Shown: positions 25,576 to 39,227 of the stretch, piece after piece
Layout: the number at the start of each line of letters is the position of its first letter
Position numbering within the stretch: the first letter of the stretch is position 1
Source of the DNA: Methanogenium sp. MK-MG
GTDB taxonomy: Archaea; Halobacteriota; Methanomicrobia; Methanomicrobiales; Methanomicrobiaceae
Direction: 5' to 3'
NCBI RefSeq assembly: GCF_009914725.1
Contig: NZ_JAAAWJ010000003.1
Coordinates: forward strand, 1 to 63,416
Length of the DNA stretch: 63,416 nucleotides
Notes under the pieces: generated by a model
Told to the model about the DNA's origin: nothing
Databases searched by the model: none
What the model saw: the letters and a program-made list of their open reading frames with translations, nothing else
Translations under genes and position numbers: made by a program

Positions 25576-25866
25576 TTATGCCCTCTTGAGTGAAAGGATG
25601 TCTGATTCACCTGCATCAACGACTGCAAGTGCGCTGACCATGTGGGGTCGGCCGCATGATTTTCCAAGCATGACACTTGAACCGTCAAATGTATAGATGA
25701 AGGTGTCCTCTACACCGGACAGATATTTTACATATTCTTCCGGACAATTCTTCGCAACAACAACCATCTGGGCTGTCTTGTTTTCAATGCATTCTTTGGT
25801 TGATTTCTGGCCGCTGAATACTTTTCCTGTCTTTATTGCGCGGCGCAATGAGCTTTCGAAGTCCAT
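25576..25866 (-). CDS. rpl30e: Ribosomal protein L30e
   Basis: The 96-residue protein starts MDFESSLRRAIKTGKVFSG. It has the L7Ae/L30e fold features KTGKV...GQKSTKECI and KLGKSCGRPHMVSALAVVD. It lies between rpoA2 and nusA as in most archaea. It is a large-subunit protein binding kink-turn RNA. Confidence 0.95.
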   Translation of the reverse strand: MDFESSLRRAIKTGKVFSGQKSTKECIENKTAQMVVVAKNCPEEYVKYLSGVEDTFIYTFDGSSVMLGKSCGRPHMVSALAVVDAGESDILSLKRA

Positions 25867-25876
25867 AATTTTGCTC

Positions 25877-29682
<3,806 letters not shown>

Positions 29683-29695
29683 GTTTTTTAACCCC

Positions 29696-31522
29696 CTATA
29701 CCTGGTCCTCCAGGTGCATCCTGGGTGCGATACCCATACTCTTCATCTCGTCCAGGAGCAGTTTAAATGCATAACTCATCTCAACCGGATAGATATCGAT
29801 CTCATTTCCGCACGCGAGGCAGCGTGTCACATTTCTGTTGCGGTCGAGGAAGGCAATCATACCGCACTGGGCACAGACAAACTGTTCGACCTTGTCAGAC
29901 TCATCAAGCAGTCTCTCTTTCAAAGCCATTGCCGCGCCATGGCCTATCATGACATCACGTTCCATCTCACCAAATCTGAGACCACCTTCACGGGCACGTC
30001 CTTCGGTTGGCTGGCGGGTCAGCACCTGCACCGGTCCGCGGGACCTTGCGTGCATCTTTGAGGATACCATGTGGTAGAGCTTCTGGTAATAGATGACACC
30101 GATATAAATGTCAGTATGGAACTGTCTGCCGGTAATGCCGTCCCGCATCACTTCACGGCCATTATGGGAAAATCCAAGATTCGCAAGCGATTCTCTCAGA
30201 CTCGCTTCCGGCTCTCCGGAGAATGCGGTGGCCTTGATGCGCCGGCCTTCCATAGACCCGACCTTTCCGCCAAGCATCTCCAGCATATGTCCTATGGTCA
30301 TACGTGACGGGATTGCATGCGGGTTAATAACCAGATCGGGTGCAATGCCTGCTTCGGTAAACGGCATATTTTCCTGGGGAACGATCAGGCCCACAACACC
30401 CTTCTGTCCGTGACGTGAAGCAAATTTGTCACCGACTTCCGGAACCCTGAGGTCACGTGTCCGTACCTTAACAAGACGGGAACTGTTTTCACCCTCGGTC
30501 AGGATGACCGTATCAACAATACCCCGTTCATTGCTCCGCATGGTAACCGAGGTATCACGACGCTTCTCAACGGTGATCAGTTCGCCTGACGGTTCCTCAA
30601 GGAACCGGGGCGGTGATGTCTTACCGATAATGACGTCCTTTTCATGAACGACAGTCTCGGGGTTGATGATGCCGTCGGTGTCCAGGTTCTGATAGTATTC
30701 CGCTCCACGGGCTCCTGCCACTTCCTCGTCGGGCACCTCGATTTTATCAACCTGACCTCCGGGGTAGCGGCGTTCTTCTCCGTCATACGTTCGTAAAAAG
30801 TGTGAACGTCCCACACCACGGTCAAGGGATGCCTGATTGAAGATGAGCGCATCTTCAATATTGAACCCTTCGTATGACAGAATGGCAACGACCAGGTTCT
30901 GGCCGGCCGGCCGGTCGTCAGAGCCGATTATTTCAGATGTCTGTGTATGGACGAGCGGTTTTTGTGCATAGTGAAGCAGGTGGCCACGGGTATCCGGACG
31001 GAGTTTCATATTTGAACATCCGAATCCGAGTGCCTGTTTGATCATACCTGCACCCATGGTGACACGGGGTGATGCATTATGTTCCGGGAACGGAACATGT
31101 GCTGCTCCGATACCAAGAATCAGTGCCGGATCAATTTCAAGATGGGTGTGGTCAGGTGTGACTTCAGACTCGTTCATCGCGATGAAGAGATCCTCTTCTT
31201 CTTCCGCATCGATATACTCGACGATTCCACGGGAGATGAGGTCCTGAAAGTCAATTTCACCTGATTTCAGCCACTCGATATCCTCTTCTGTGACCAGAGG
31301 TTTGCCTTCTTCAACCACAATCAGAGGCCGACGGGCACGACCCCGGTCGGTATGAATGATGATATCCCTGTTGTATCCCTTGTACGAGACGTTGACCTCT
31401 GACGAAAGTTCGCCCCGCCGCCTCATCTTCCGGATCCGTGAGACCATCTCATTGGGCGAATCGGAAAGGCCGATCAGCGCACCGTCTACAAACACACGGG
31501 ACTTCTTCTGACTCTTGCTCAT
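29696..31522 (-). CDS. rpoB1: DNA-directed RNA polymerase subunit B'
   Basis: The 608-residue C-terminal half of the split B subunit contains [29 protein letters not shown] and the zinc pair CAQCG/CLACG near the end. GGGAGGT precedes the ATG. It overlaps the end of rpoB2 by four bases. Confidence 0.97.
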   Translation of the reverse strand: MSKSQKKSRVFVDGALIGLSDSPNEMVSRIRKMRRRGELSSEVNVSYKGYNRDIIIHTDRGRARRPLIVVEEGKPLVTEEDIEWLKSGEIDFQDLISRGIVEYIDAEEEEDLFIAMNESEVTPDHTHLEIDPALILGIGAAHVPFPEHNASPRVTMGAGMIKQALGFGCSNMKLRPDTRGHLLHYAQKPLVHTQTSEIIGSDDRPAGQNLVVAILSYEGFNIEDALIFNQASLDRGVGRSHFLRTYDGEERRYPGGQVDKIEVPDEEVAGARGAEYYQNLDTDGIINPETVVHEKDVIIGKTSPPRFLEEPSGELITVEKRRDTSVTMRSNERGIVDTVILTEGENSSRLVKVRTRDLRVPEVGDKFASRHGQKGVVGLIVPQENMPFTEAGIAPDLVINPHAIPSRMTIGHMLEMLGGKVGSMEGRRIKATAFSGEPEASLRESLANLGFSHNGREVMRDGITGRQFHTDIYIGVIYYQKLYHMVSSKMHARSRGPVQVLTRQPTEGRAREGGLRFGEMERDVMIGHGAAMALKERLLDESDKVEQFVCAQCGMIAFLDRNRNVTRCLACGNEIDIYPVEMSYAFKLLLDEMKSMGIAPRMHLEDQV

Positions 31523-33093
31523 AATACCTCCCGTTTCAGTTCTTCAACACCAAGATTATAGAGCGTCCTGTTGACCACCTGATTATCGGGGACCCCTTTT
31601 GAGATCTCTACCATCTGTGCGAAGTTCTTTACAAGACCACAGTTCGGACCTTCCGGTGTTTCGGATGGACAGATCCGGCCCCATTGTGTCGGGTGAAGAT
31701 CACGGGCCTCAAAATGAGGCTGTGACCGCGACAGAGGGGAGATGACCCTTCTCAGGTGGGACACCACTGCCATGTGATCGATTCTGTCGAGCAGCTGTGA
31801 CACACCGGTACGTCCGCCGACCCAGTTTCCTGTGGCAAGAGGGTGGAGCAGACGTTCTGTCAGCACGTCTGCACGGACAGCAGTGCCGATAGAGAGGTCA
31901 CGGTGCCGCATGCTTGCACGCTCAAGCTGATACTTGACATCACGGGTCAGCCGGTTTAATGATATCCTGAAGAGATCCTCCATCAGGTCCCCGGCAAGTT
32001 TGAGCCGCTTGTTAGAGTAGTGATCCTTATCATCAATTCTCCGGTTCTCAAGCACAAGATCAAAGCATGCCTCTGCCATTCGTCCAAGGAAATATCCCTT
32101 TGCAAGCCTGACACTCTCGGTTGCCTGCTGATATCCGGGGTCCTCTTCTTTCAGACCTTCGGGCATCAGGTAATTCAGATGGGGGAGGAGATAGTTGTCA
32201 AGCACAAATTCTGCACGTTTGCGCTGGTAATCCCGCGTCTGGTTCGGTGCGAGCTTTTTGCCGACATACATAATCCCCTCTTCGGTGTCATCGCATTCGC
32301 TCTCTTCGAGGTTCTGCATCATGAAGGTAAGAATCTGTTCATCGTCAGAGACCGCATGCACAACATCAAGGTCACTGCTCAGTCCAAGCCCGCGCATCAG
32401 GTCAACATACCTGAGATGGCCGGCAACGGACGGGAAGGAGACCTCGAGCAGGTTTTTACGGTTTCTTTCAACGATGACAAGAGCACGATATCCACGGAAC
32501 TGAGAGAATACTTTTGCAACATAGATTCTCTCGCTGTATCGCTCCGTGTATTCGGTCATGATCTTGTTGGAGGCGAGATCCTCAAGTGTCATCAAGACAC
32601 GTTCCGACCCGTTAACGATGAAATAACCGCCGGGGTCATGGGAATCCTCACCATAAGAGACCCGTTCCTCGTCAGACATGCCATGCAGATTGCAGCTCTG
32701 CGAACCGATCATGACAGGAAGCTGGCCGATTGTTGTTATAACGGGCTCCTGGCGCTCATCACCCTGAACCAGGGTCATGTCAAGCCGGATTGGTGCTGCA
32801 TAGGTCAAATTTCTAAGCCGGGATTCACAGGGAAACAGACCGGACTGGGAACCGTCCGCTTCTCTGACAACTGGTTTTAATACTTCTATTTTTCCAAGTT
32901 CAACCCACACGGGATCGTTGTCTTTCCCACGCTGGCCGATATCGGTCTCAATAATCCGCTGTTCATCAACAACTTTCTGGAGGTTAAAATCCAGAAAATT
33001 GTTGTATGAATCCAGCTGATGACGTGCTACATGTTCCCGTGAAAAATAGGCTGAAGATAATACGTTTGTGTCAAGCAGAGAGATCACCCTCAA
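31519..33093 (-). CDS. rpoB2: DNA-directed RNA polymerase subunit B''
   Basis: The 524-residue N-terminal half of B contains [37 protein letters not shown] and the fork region [16 protein letters not shown]. The start is TTG at 33093 or GTG at 33087; no ATG exists at the expected place and the ribosome-binding site is weak, so the exact start is uncertain. Splitting B into B'' and B' is typical of methanogens. Confidence 0.95.
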   Translation of the reverse strand: MRVISLLDTNVLSSAYFSREHVARHQLDSYNNFLDFNLQKVVDEQRIIETDIGQRGKDNDPVWVELGKIEVLKPVVREADGSQSGLFPCESRLRNLTYAAPIRLDMTLVQGDERQEPVITTIGQLPVMIGSQSCNLHGMSDEERVSYGEDSHDPGGYFIVNGSERVLMTLEDLASNKIMTEYTERYSERIYVAKVFSQFRGYRALVIVERNRKNLLEVSFPSVAGHLRYVDLMRGLGLSSDLDVVHAVSDDEQILTFMMQNLEESECDDTEEGIMYVGKKLAPNQTRDYQRKRAEFVLDNYLLPHLNYLMPEGLKEEDPGYQQATESVRLAKGYFLGRMAEACFDLVLENRRIDDKDHYSNKRLKLAGDLMEDLFRISLNRLTRDVKYQLERASMRHRDLSIGTAVRADVLTERLLHPLATGNWVGGRTGVSQLLDRIDHMAVVSHLRRVISPLSRSQPHFEARDLHPTQWGRICPSETPEGPNCGLVKNFAQMVEISKGVPDNQVVNRTLYNLGVEELKREVL

Positions 33094-33098
33094 TAGGT

Positions 33099-33353
33099 TT
33101 ATTTTTTCGGCCTCTTGACAACCATCCGGAACGATTCCGCACGGCCTGCCGTCTGGCTGTTTCTTACAATTCGAATAACATCATTGACGCTTCCGCCAAT
33201 CGTCTTCACAGCTGGATCGTCATGATAGATTTTGGGCAGCTGGTCATAGTTGATCTTATACTTATGCAGAAGATCGTCTACTTCCTCCCGGGTCATTACG
33301 TGATGTTCTGGAACCATCACATGTTCAATTACAGGAAAGTCTTTGGTGTCCAT
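33099..33353 (-). CDS. rpoH: DNA-directed RNA polymerase subunit H
   Basis: The 84-residue homologue of eukaryotic Rpb5 C-terminus contains HVMVPEHHVMTREEVDDLL and KTIGGSVNDVIRIVRNSQ. It heads the operon rpoH-rpoB2-rpoB1-rpoA1-rpoA2-rpl30e-nusA. A tRNA-Lys lies 88 bases upstream on the same strand. Confidence 0.96.
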   Translation of the reverse strand: MDTKDFPVIEHVMVPEHHVMTREEVDDLLHKYKINYDQLPKIYHDDPAVKTIGGSVNDVIRIVRNSQTAGRAESFRMVVKRPKK

Positions 33354-33440
33354 CTAACGCCCCTAATAATCAGTACCTGATTCATTTTCAGATGCATCAC
33401 CGCAAAAAATTACACATTGCGCCACATGCCTTTGTGGCGA

Positions 33441-33514
33441 CGGGCCCAGAGGGATTTGAACCCCCGACCACCTGGTTAAAAGCCAGGCGCTCTTCCTGGC
33501 TGAGCTATGGGCCC
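33441..33514 (-). tRNA. tRNA-Lys (anticodon TTT)
   Basis: The minus strand folds as a cloverleaf. The acceptor is GGGCCCA/TGGGCCC, the D-arm GCTCAGCC, the anticodon stem CCTGG/CCAGG with loop CTTTTAA giving anticodon TTT, and the T-arm carries GTTCAAAT. The 3' CCA is not encoded. A TATTTATAC box lies about 40 bases upstream (near 33555-33563). Confidence 0.95.
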
Positions 33515-33703
33515 GAATTACTGATCGAATCAGTATACTAAGTGGAACGTCCATGTATAAATAGTTATTCCCTGTTTAAATAAGAGATCTGGCCATTACC
33601 TTCCGAAGAGGACGAATCCCGCGCATGCCGGCACACCGTTAGTATAAATAGGATGATACATTAAATCTTCAAAATGCATCATCACCAGGGGGAATAGACA
33701 GAA

Positions 33704-34132
33704 ATGAAGAGAGAATCTGATCAAATTGAAGAAAAAATTGTCGACATTCTTGGTTCGGGGACATACCTGATCTATGTGCTCGTAGCAGTCATCCTGCTCA
33801 TCCTCGCCGCGCTGTCACTCCTTGATGCCATTACCGGATTCGGGGTGATGCTGACCGGATCAAAGGAGGCGGGCATGATGGTCGCCCTGCACGCAGTACT
33901 CCTGACAATTATTATTATTGAGATTCTGGAGACGGTGACCGGCTATCTGCGCACACATACCATACAGATTCGTCCCATACTGATTGCAGGAATTACTGCC
34001 ATGGTCAGACGGCTGCTGTTTTTTGATACGGAACCATTGTCCGCACTCCTGCTTGGAGAGGTGGTCCTCGCAATAGTCGCGGTACTGATTCTTACAATAG
34101 CAATCGTTTACCTTGGAAAGGCTGAAAAATAA
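33704..34132 (+). CDS. PsiE-like four-helix membrane protein
   Basis: The 142-residue protein has four hydrophobic helices (starting LIYVLVAVILLILAAL) and the basic ITAMVRRLLFF segment seen in phosphate-starvation-inducible PsiE family members. The promoter AGTATAAATA is at 33641-33650 and GGGGGA precedes the ATG. Function is unknown. It faces the response-regulator gene, ending 13 bases from it. Confidence 0.7.
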   Translation: MKRESDQIEEKIVDILGSGTYLIYVLVAVILLILAALSLLDAITGFGVMLTGSKEAGMMVALHAVLLTIIIIEILETVTGYLRTHTIQIRPILIAGITAMVRRLLFFDTEPLSALLLGEVVLAIVAVLILTIAIVYLGKAEK

Positions 34133-34145
34133 TTTATTCTTTTTT

Positions 34146-34775
34146 TTAGTTTTTCAGATGAAGATACTCTTTTGATATCTGTTCCAGACGCTCTTCCTGG
34201 AATTTAATACTCATGCCCATGCTCTCAATCGCCTGCTGAATATTTTCCCCGACTTTAACGTTGGAATCATTGATATTGTAGGTGGATTCCAGAATTTTCA
34301 GAAGGCGGCGGGAGACGTCTGCGCTCTTGCTCAGCCGTTCATACTCTTCAATAATCTGCGAATCGGTGCCCCTGTCCTTTGCTTCTTCAATATCCTGATT
34401 AATTTTTTCCTGACGTTTCAGTACATATTCAATGGCATCATAAAGCTGACGATGGGTGGTCGGCTTCATGATATAATCTTCAATATATGCGCCGTATTCC
34501 TGTGCTTCGTCAGGTGTCAGCTGTTTGGCCGTGAGCATCATCACCGGGACATTGGCGGTTGATGCATTCATCTTTATATTTTCAAGTGTTTCCCAGCCGT
34601 CCATCGGCTCCATCATAATGTCCAGAAGAATAAGATCCGGCCTGACATCCTCCAGCACTTCCAGACATTCATTGCCGCTATATGCTGCAATGGGTCGATA
34701 CCCCCCCCGCTCGAGCATCGCAACAAACACATCAACGATCATCGGGCTGTCATCAACGATTAGAATTGTATACAT
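34146..34775 (-). CDS. Response regulator with coiled-coil tail
   Basis: The 209-residue protein has a receiver domain at residues 1-120: acidic pair VDDSP, phospho-acceptor LILLDIMM (D near 52), MMLTAK and the DYIMKPTT lysine. A helical coiled-coil of 85 residues follows, with no DNA-binding domain. It probably signals by protein contact. It lies two bases after a roadblock gene in a leftward pair. No histidine kinase is nearby. Confidence 0.88.
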   Translation of the reverse strand: MYTILIVDDSPMIVDVFVAMLERGGYRPIAAYSGNECLEVLEDVRPDLILLDIMMEPMDGWETLENIKMNASTANVPVMMLTAKQLTPDEAQEYGAYIEDYIMKPTTHRQLYDAIEYVLKRQEKINQDIEEAKDRGTDSQIIEEYERLSKSADVSRRLLKILESTYNINDSNVKVGENIQQAIESMGMSIKFQEERLEQISKEYLHLKN

Positions 34776-34777
34776 AT

Positions 34778-35149
34778 CTATTCCTCCCCAATATTATTCG
34801 CAATAACTGCCAGTTCCCTTTTCAATAATTCTATATCAGCTGATTTATTAATAATTACCGTTATTAGCGCAGCCTTCCCGGCACCCAGGATGATAATGCC
34901 CCCGTCGTCGCCATCAACAAAAACTGAAGCCGGACGTGAAAAATGCAGCATACTTGCCGCTGCCTCGGCAGAGCCGAGAACAGTTGCAGTCATGGCTGCA
35001 AAAGAAGGAACAGAAAGACTGCTGTCGATTCTTTTTTCCATGAGAGCACCTGTGCGTGAAATGACCGCACATCCTGATACGCCATCAAGGGCCATGCATT
35101 TATCCAGACATATTGCAATCTGCCTTTTAACTGAAGATATATTACTCAC
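34778..35149 (-). CDS. Roadblock/LC7-family protein
   Basis: The 123-residue protein begins at a GTG. The pattern LDGVSGCAVISRTGALMEK, an amphipathic helix, then ASVFVDGDDGGIIILGAGKAALITVII is the roadblock/LC7 (MglB-like) fold. Such proteins dimerise and regulate small GTPases or P-loop ATPases. Together with the response regulator and the divergent MinD/roadblock genes it suggests a shared signalling pathway. Confidence 0.75.
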   Translation of the reverse strand: MSNISSVKRQIAICLDKCMALDGVSGCAVISRTGALMEKRIDSSLSVPSFAAMTATVLGSAEAAASMLHFSRPASVFVDGDDGGIIILGAGKAALITVIINKSADIELLKRELAVIANNIGEE

Positions 35150-35332
35150 GCCAATGTCTCCGGGTAAATTTAACGGACGAATTCAAATTGGATTCTATAT
35201 CACATATATCTATTCAATATTCCGGCGTGTCAGTGCGGGCCGGCATCATCGTTGTATCAGAACAGATGCCGGTCAAAAAAAACAGAAACGGACAACAGAT
35301 TTATTACATCAGGATTTTAACTTTTAGACAGT

Positions 35333-36496
35333 ATGCAATTGCCTCGGGGGACGCTGCATTCAGTTAAGAAAGATATTCAGCCATCTATCCTGTTCAAAGA
35401 AATTTCTGAACAAAAATTTACCGGATACTGCAACATATACCTTAACTCAGATACCGCATCCACCGTATTCAGGAAGGGCAGATGTATACTGGCAAAAGCG
35501 GGAAAATTCTGCGGATTTGAAGCATTTAAACGGATAGAACTGGACCCGTCGGATGTTTCTGCAGAACTGTATACGTTCACTGATACACAGGTTGGACTGA
35601 GCACAGAATTTAATGCTGACTGTACAGTGGTTTTTCCAAAAAAATCACCCCTGCCTGAAAAAACAGGGGAGATGGGTGCAATACCCGAATCAAAAATAAT
35701 GGCTGAAGTGAAGAGGCAGCAACTCTCCAAAGAACCGGTTGGGCCGGACCCGGCAAAGGGTGTGGACACTTTTTTTGAATTTCGACCTGCGGTAAATCCA
35801 AAAATAATCAAACCGAAGGGTGATTTCCAGCTGCCCCGGGGTAAATTTGTCGCAATTCAAAAGTCAGTCCCGCTCCTGAATGTGATCCGTTCTGCTGAGG
35901 ATAAGAACTTCACCGGATACATGGTCATCGATATCGGAGTGCGAAAAGTTTCCATTATCTACCGCAGGGGTATGTGCATTATGATTGATTACCCTCCCAG
36001 GTACGGAGAAGAGGCAGTCAGGGATATCCAGCGGGAATTTGAAAAGAGGGTGACGGCCGAACTGTATGACCTGTCCCATCAGCAGATGGTTCTTGCACTG
36101 GAATTCAATGAAGGCTACTGGGCCAATAACTGGACCAAAGGAACGGGGGTGTCAATTACATCAATATCAAAGGAAATTATTGAAGAAAACCAAAAAATAA
36201 TTGAAGAGGATGTCAGCAGATCAGATTCCAAAAAGGAAACAGCATCTGCTGAAACGTCAGAACTGACCGATATCGCTGAAACATCAGGGGCCGGTGGGGG
36301 AGTTGCAGATACACAGGATGATGAAGAACCTGATGAATTTGCACGGGAGGTCAACACACTTGAACATATGGATCTGGGACTGATGGAGTCCAAGATAAGA
36401 GATAATTTCAAAGATGTGATTAAAGAACTTGATCTCGATTACCTGATTGCGGACACAAAATCTGAAAAAAAACGGACCGGGGACATAAATGACTGA
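35333..36496 (+). CDS. DUF2226 protein with duplicated domain
   Basis: The 387-residue protein contains two related domains: QLPRGTLHSVKKDIQPSILF with KFTGYCNIYL, and QLPRGKFVAIQKSVPLLNVI with NFTGYMVIDI. Each is followed by a strand and FRKGRCILAK / YRRGMCIMID. The layout resembles DUF2226/DUF4388 (PATAN-like) signalling modules. The last 110 residues are acidic and disordered, ending in a helix. The stop overlaps the start of the next gene, so the two are coupled. Binding partner unknown. Confidence 0.7.
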   Translation: MQLPRGTLHSVKKDIQPSILFKEISEQKFTGYCNIYLNSDTASTVFRKGRCILAKAGKFCGFEAFKRIELDPSDVSAELYTFTDTQVGLSTEFNADCTVVFPKKSPLPEKTGEMGAIPESKIMAEVKRQQLSKEPVGPDPAKGVDTFFEFRPAVNPKIIKPKGDFQLPRGKFVAIQKSVPLLNVIRSAEDKNFTGYMVIDIGVRKVSIIYRRGMCIMIDYPPRYGEEAVRDIQREFEKRVTAELYDLSHQQMVLALEFNEGYWANNWTKGTGVSITSISKEIIEENQKIIEEDVSRSDSKKETASAETSELTDIAETSGAGGGVADTQDDEEPDEFAREVNTLEHMDLGLMESKIRDNFKDVIKELDLDYLIADTKSEKKRTGDIND

Positions 36497-37049
36497 AGAT
36501 AGTTATCTGATTATTCTGGGTGTGGTAATTGTCATCCTGTTTATTGCATTGCTTATTCTGACCTACAAGGTGTTTGATCTTCAACATCGAATGGCAGGTG
36601 GAAATAAACTGAACATTCCTGAAGAAAAGTCCGCACAAACAAAGACGGAACAAAAAATCGAACACAGGGAAGAAGAGAGGGAAGAACAAAAGATTGCTGA
36701 ACCAAAAAATACCGTTATCCGCGACATCAATCTCACCGAAGGAATTTCTGACATCAGTGAAAGCATGAGACGCTACACAATAAAATATCACCTTGATTCA
36801 GCAACTCTGGCATCAATGGACGGGTTTTTAATCGCCTCATCACATGCGGACAGTGAACGGGAAGCGGCAAACCTTACTGCAAGATACCGGGAAAATGCCA
36901 TGACAGAGGTTGGGGATACGCACATCACCCCTCTCAGTTACCGGGGTGAAGAGATTCTCTTAATATTCAGAACCACTCAACAGGTCACAAAAGAGCGGGC
37001 GGAGATGATGATACGGGATGGAAGGTCAATCCTCTCCCATTGGCTGTGA
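36489..37049 (+). CDS. Membrane-anchored roadblock-like protein
   Basis: The 186-residue protein has one N-terminal transmembrane helix (LIILGVVIVILFIALLILTY), a charged coiled-coil linker (EHREEEREEQK) and a C-terminal domain resembling roadblock/LC7 (ASMDGFLIASSHADSEREAA, GEEILLIFRTTQQVTKER). The roadblock domain would face the cytoplasm. Its start overlaps the DUF2226 gene by eight bases. Confidence 0.7.
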   Translation: MTEDSYLIILGVVIVILFIALLILTYKVFDLQHRMAGGNKLNIPEEKSAQTKTEQKIEHREEEREEQKIAEPKNTVIRDINLTEGISDISESMRRYTIKYHLDSATLASMDGFLIASSHADSEREAANLTARYRENAMTEVGDTHITPLSYRGEEILLIFRTTQQVTKERAEMMIRDGRSILSHWL

Positions 37050-37216
37050 GTATTTAAATCTTATTGGGGTGCTACCCAAAAGATATATAATAATTTGGGG
37101 AAACTTAATTACAGCGATCACCTAAACAATTTATTTTGGTTTGCAATAATCCATACCTATTAAGTATACAGAATCACTAAATTATTGCGTACAATCCACG
37201 AATTTGAGAGGTATTC

Positions 37217-38008
37217 ATGGTTAAAGTTTATACAATAGCGTCAGGGAAAGGGGGGACGGGTAAGTCCACGACGTCGGCTAACCTTAGTACATGCCTTGCC
37301 GAACTGGGAAAAGAGACGTATGTGATGGATGCCGACATGGGGATGGCGAACCTTGGCATACTCATGGGGCTGGAAGATGTCCCGATAACACTTCACGAAG
37401 TGCTTGCAGGCAATGCAACGGTGTCTGAAGCGGTCTATGAAGGGCCATTTGGCGTCAAAGTTGTTCCGAGCGGTATATCACTGAAAGGATTTCAGAACGC
37501 TGATCCGGACAAATTACGGGATGTGATGCGTGAACTTATTGGGAAATGTGAATTTCTCATCATAGACGCACCCGCAGGAATCAGCAGGGACGGTGTCATT
37601 CCGCTCGCCATTGCAGACGAAGTGATTCTGGTTGTTAATCCGGAATTATCGTCTATGGTGGATGCATTGAAGACAAAGATACTGACCGAGCTTGTGGGGG
37701 GGAGTGTAAAAGGCGCAATACTTACACGTGCCACGATGGAAAACACTGAAGTGTCAAAGCAAAAAATGGAGGAGGTGCTTGGAGTGAAGGTAATGGGGAT
37801 AGTGCCCGAGGATCCGAATATTCGCAGATCGTCGGCATATAAAACACCCATAGTGGTCAAATATCCGAACTCCGATGCGGCAAAGGCATACAGAAGAATT
37901 GCAGCAAACCTTGCCGGAACCACATATGCTGACGCTCCCGATGTTGAAACATCACGGGAAAGTTTCATTGACAGACTGGCACGTTCAATATTCAGGGGAA
38001 ATAAATGA
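37217..38008 (+). CDS. MinD-like ParA/MinD ATPase
   Basis: The 263-residue protein carries the deviant Walker A SGKGGTGKSTTSANL, the switch MDADMGMANLGILMG and the Walker B FLIIDAPAG. The C-terminus SFIDRLARSIFRGNK is amphipathic like MinD membrane-targeting helices. GAGAGGT precedes the ATG, and TATA-like boxes lie near 37082-37090. It could place the neighbouring membrane roadblock complex in the cell. Named here only as MinD family, since methanogens carry several paralogues. Confidence 0.88.
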   Translation: MVKVYTIASGKGGTGKSTTSANLSTCLAELGKETYVMDADMGMANLGILMGLEDVPITLHEVLAGNATVSEAVYEGPFGVKVVPSGISLKGFQNADPDKLRDVMRELIGKCEFLIIDAPAGISRDGVIPLAIADEVILVVNPELSSMVDALKTKILTELVGGSVKGAILTRATMENTEVSKQKMEEVLGVKVMGIVPEDPNIRRSSAYKTPIVVKYPNSDAAKAYRRIAANLAGTTYADAPDVETSRESFIDRLARSIFRGNK

Positions 38009-38211
38009 TAGGCACGACAGCAGAAGGGGTGATGCTGATATTATTCGGGATAGTGATCGTTTTTCTCCTTTTTGTAGTAAAACTGATGCACACCCGGATA
38101 AATCAGCTGTTGGCGGAGATGAACGACCTTGACGGAAAAGTAAACCTGACCTCAAATGAGATTGAGGAGCTGACGAAGAATGTTAAGGAGTTTAAAGATA
38201 TTAAATTCTGA
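38005..38211 (+). CDS. Small membrane coiled-coil protein
   Basis: The 68-residue protein has an N-terminal transmembrane helix (MLILFGIVIVFLLFVVKLM) followed by a coiled coil of about 40 residues. It overlaps the MinD-like gene by four bases (ATGA), so it is very likely its partner. No family is recognised; by layout it may be the membrane receptor of the ATPase. Confidence 0.65.
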   Translation: MIGTTAEGVMLILFGIVIVFLLFVVKLMHTRINQLLAEMNDLDGKVNLTSNEIEELTKNVKEFKDIKF

Positions 38212-38261
38212 TATTTTCAAAAAGGAAGTTAGATAAAGAAGGCGAACAGAGGTTATGGAGC

Positions 38262-38336
38262 GGGGCCATAGGGTAGCCTGGACCATCCTAGGAGACTGGG
38301 GGTCTTCTGACCTGCGTTCGAATCGCAGTGGCCCCA
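38262..38336 (+). tRNA. tRNA-Pro (anticodon GGG)
   Basis: The cloverleaf has acceptor GGGGCCA/TGGCCCC, D-stem GGGT/ATCC, anticodon stem GGAGA/TCTTC with loop CTGGGGG (anticodon GGG) and T-arm CTGCG/CGCAG with GTTCGAAT loop. The CCA end is not encoded; the discriminator is A. Confidence 0.92.
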
Positions 38337-38357
38337 TTTTATTTTTGGAAGATTTTT

Positions 38358-39218
38358 ATGAAGATTACTGAAACCTGTTTTGAATGCCTCCTTTCACGCA
38401 TCACATATGAATGCGATCTGATCTCTACAGATCCCAAAAAAACAGTGGAGATCGCCGAAAAATGCCGGAATCTTCTCACAGAACTGTGTAAAGAGGAAAG
38501 GGCAGCCCCTCAGATCTCAAGCAGGGTTCACAGGCTTGCATATGAAGAGATGGGGTCCGTTGATCCATATCACTCATTAAAAGTAAAAGACAATGAAGAT
38601 GCGCGCGATGCATGTGAACAACTGATCACTCCCGCCATGGGTTTTCGCGATCTCTGCCTCGCAGCGATCATCGGAAACACACTCGACTATGGCTCACGGG
38701 AACACACGGTGACTGACAACATTGCTGCGCATTTTAGCAATGAATTTGAAAAAGGCCTGACAGTTGATGATACGGATGAGATGCTGGCCCTTTCCGACAG
38801 AGTGGTCTTCTTCTGTGATAACTGCGGCGAGATTATATTTGATTCATACCTGATACAATTCCTGAAAGACCAGGGGTCCCATGTCACGGTGGTCGTTCGC
38901 GGCGGGTCGATTATCAATGACGCAACACTGGAAGATGCACATACAGCAGGAATAGATACCATATGCGATGCGCTTCTGACCAATACCCATGGAATCGCTG
39001 AACTTGGTTATGATCCGGCACTGGCACCTAATGAGCTGCTGAGAGCAATCGATAGTGCCACCATCATCATTGCAAAAGGCATGGCCAATTACGAATCCCT
39101 GACCGAAATTGAGGGACTGCCCCCTGTTGCATACTGCATGACAGTAAAATGTGTTCCGATTGCGGATTCGATTGGTGTAGAGAAAGGTTCACGTATTGCA
39201 ATGCTCAGATATCAATAA
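38358..39218 (+). CDS. DUF89/ARMT1-type metal-dependent phosphatase
   Basis: The protein has about 286 residues starting MKITETCFECLLSRITYECD. The family motifs are the amino-terminal CxxC, VVFFCDNCGEIIFDSYLI (Asp-Asn metal site), VRGGSIINDATLEDA and the AKGMANYESL segment. DUF89 enzymes remove phosphate from damaged metabolites such as sugar or ketose phosphates. The exact substrate is unknown. The ATG follows the tRNA-Pro by 21 bases and may share its promoter. Confidence 0.85.
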   Translation: MKITETCFECLLSRITYECDLISTDPKKTVEIAEKCRNLLTELCKEERAAPQISSRVHRLAYEEMGSVDPYHSLKVKDNEDARDACEQLITPAMGFRDLCLAAIIGNTLDYGSREHTVTDNIAAHFSNEFEKGLTVDDTDEMLALSDRVVFFCDNCGEIIFDSYLIQFLKDQGSHVTVVVRGGSIINDATLEDAHTAGIDTICDALLTNTHGIAELGYDPALAPNELLRAIDSATIIIAKGMANYESLTEIEGLPPVAYCMTVKCVPIADSIGVEKGSRIAMLRYQ

Positions 39219-39227
39219 TTCATACAA

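Noticed and set aside
33363-33554. Minus-strand 63-codon frame over the tRNA-Lys region
   Set aside because: It runs straight through the tRNA gene and is a chance frame.
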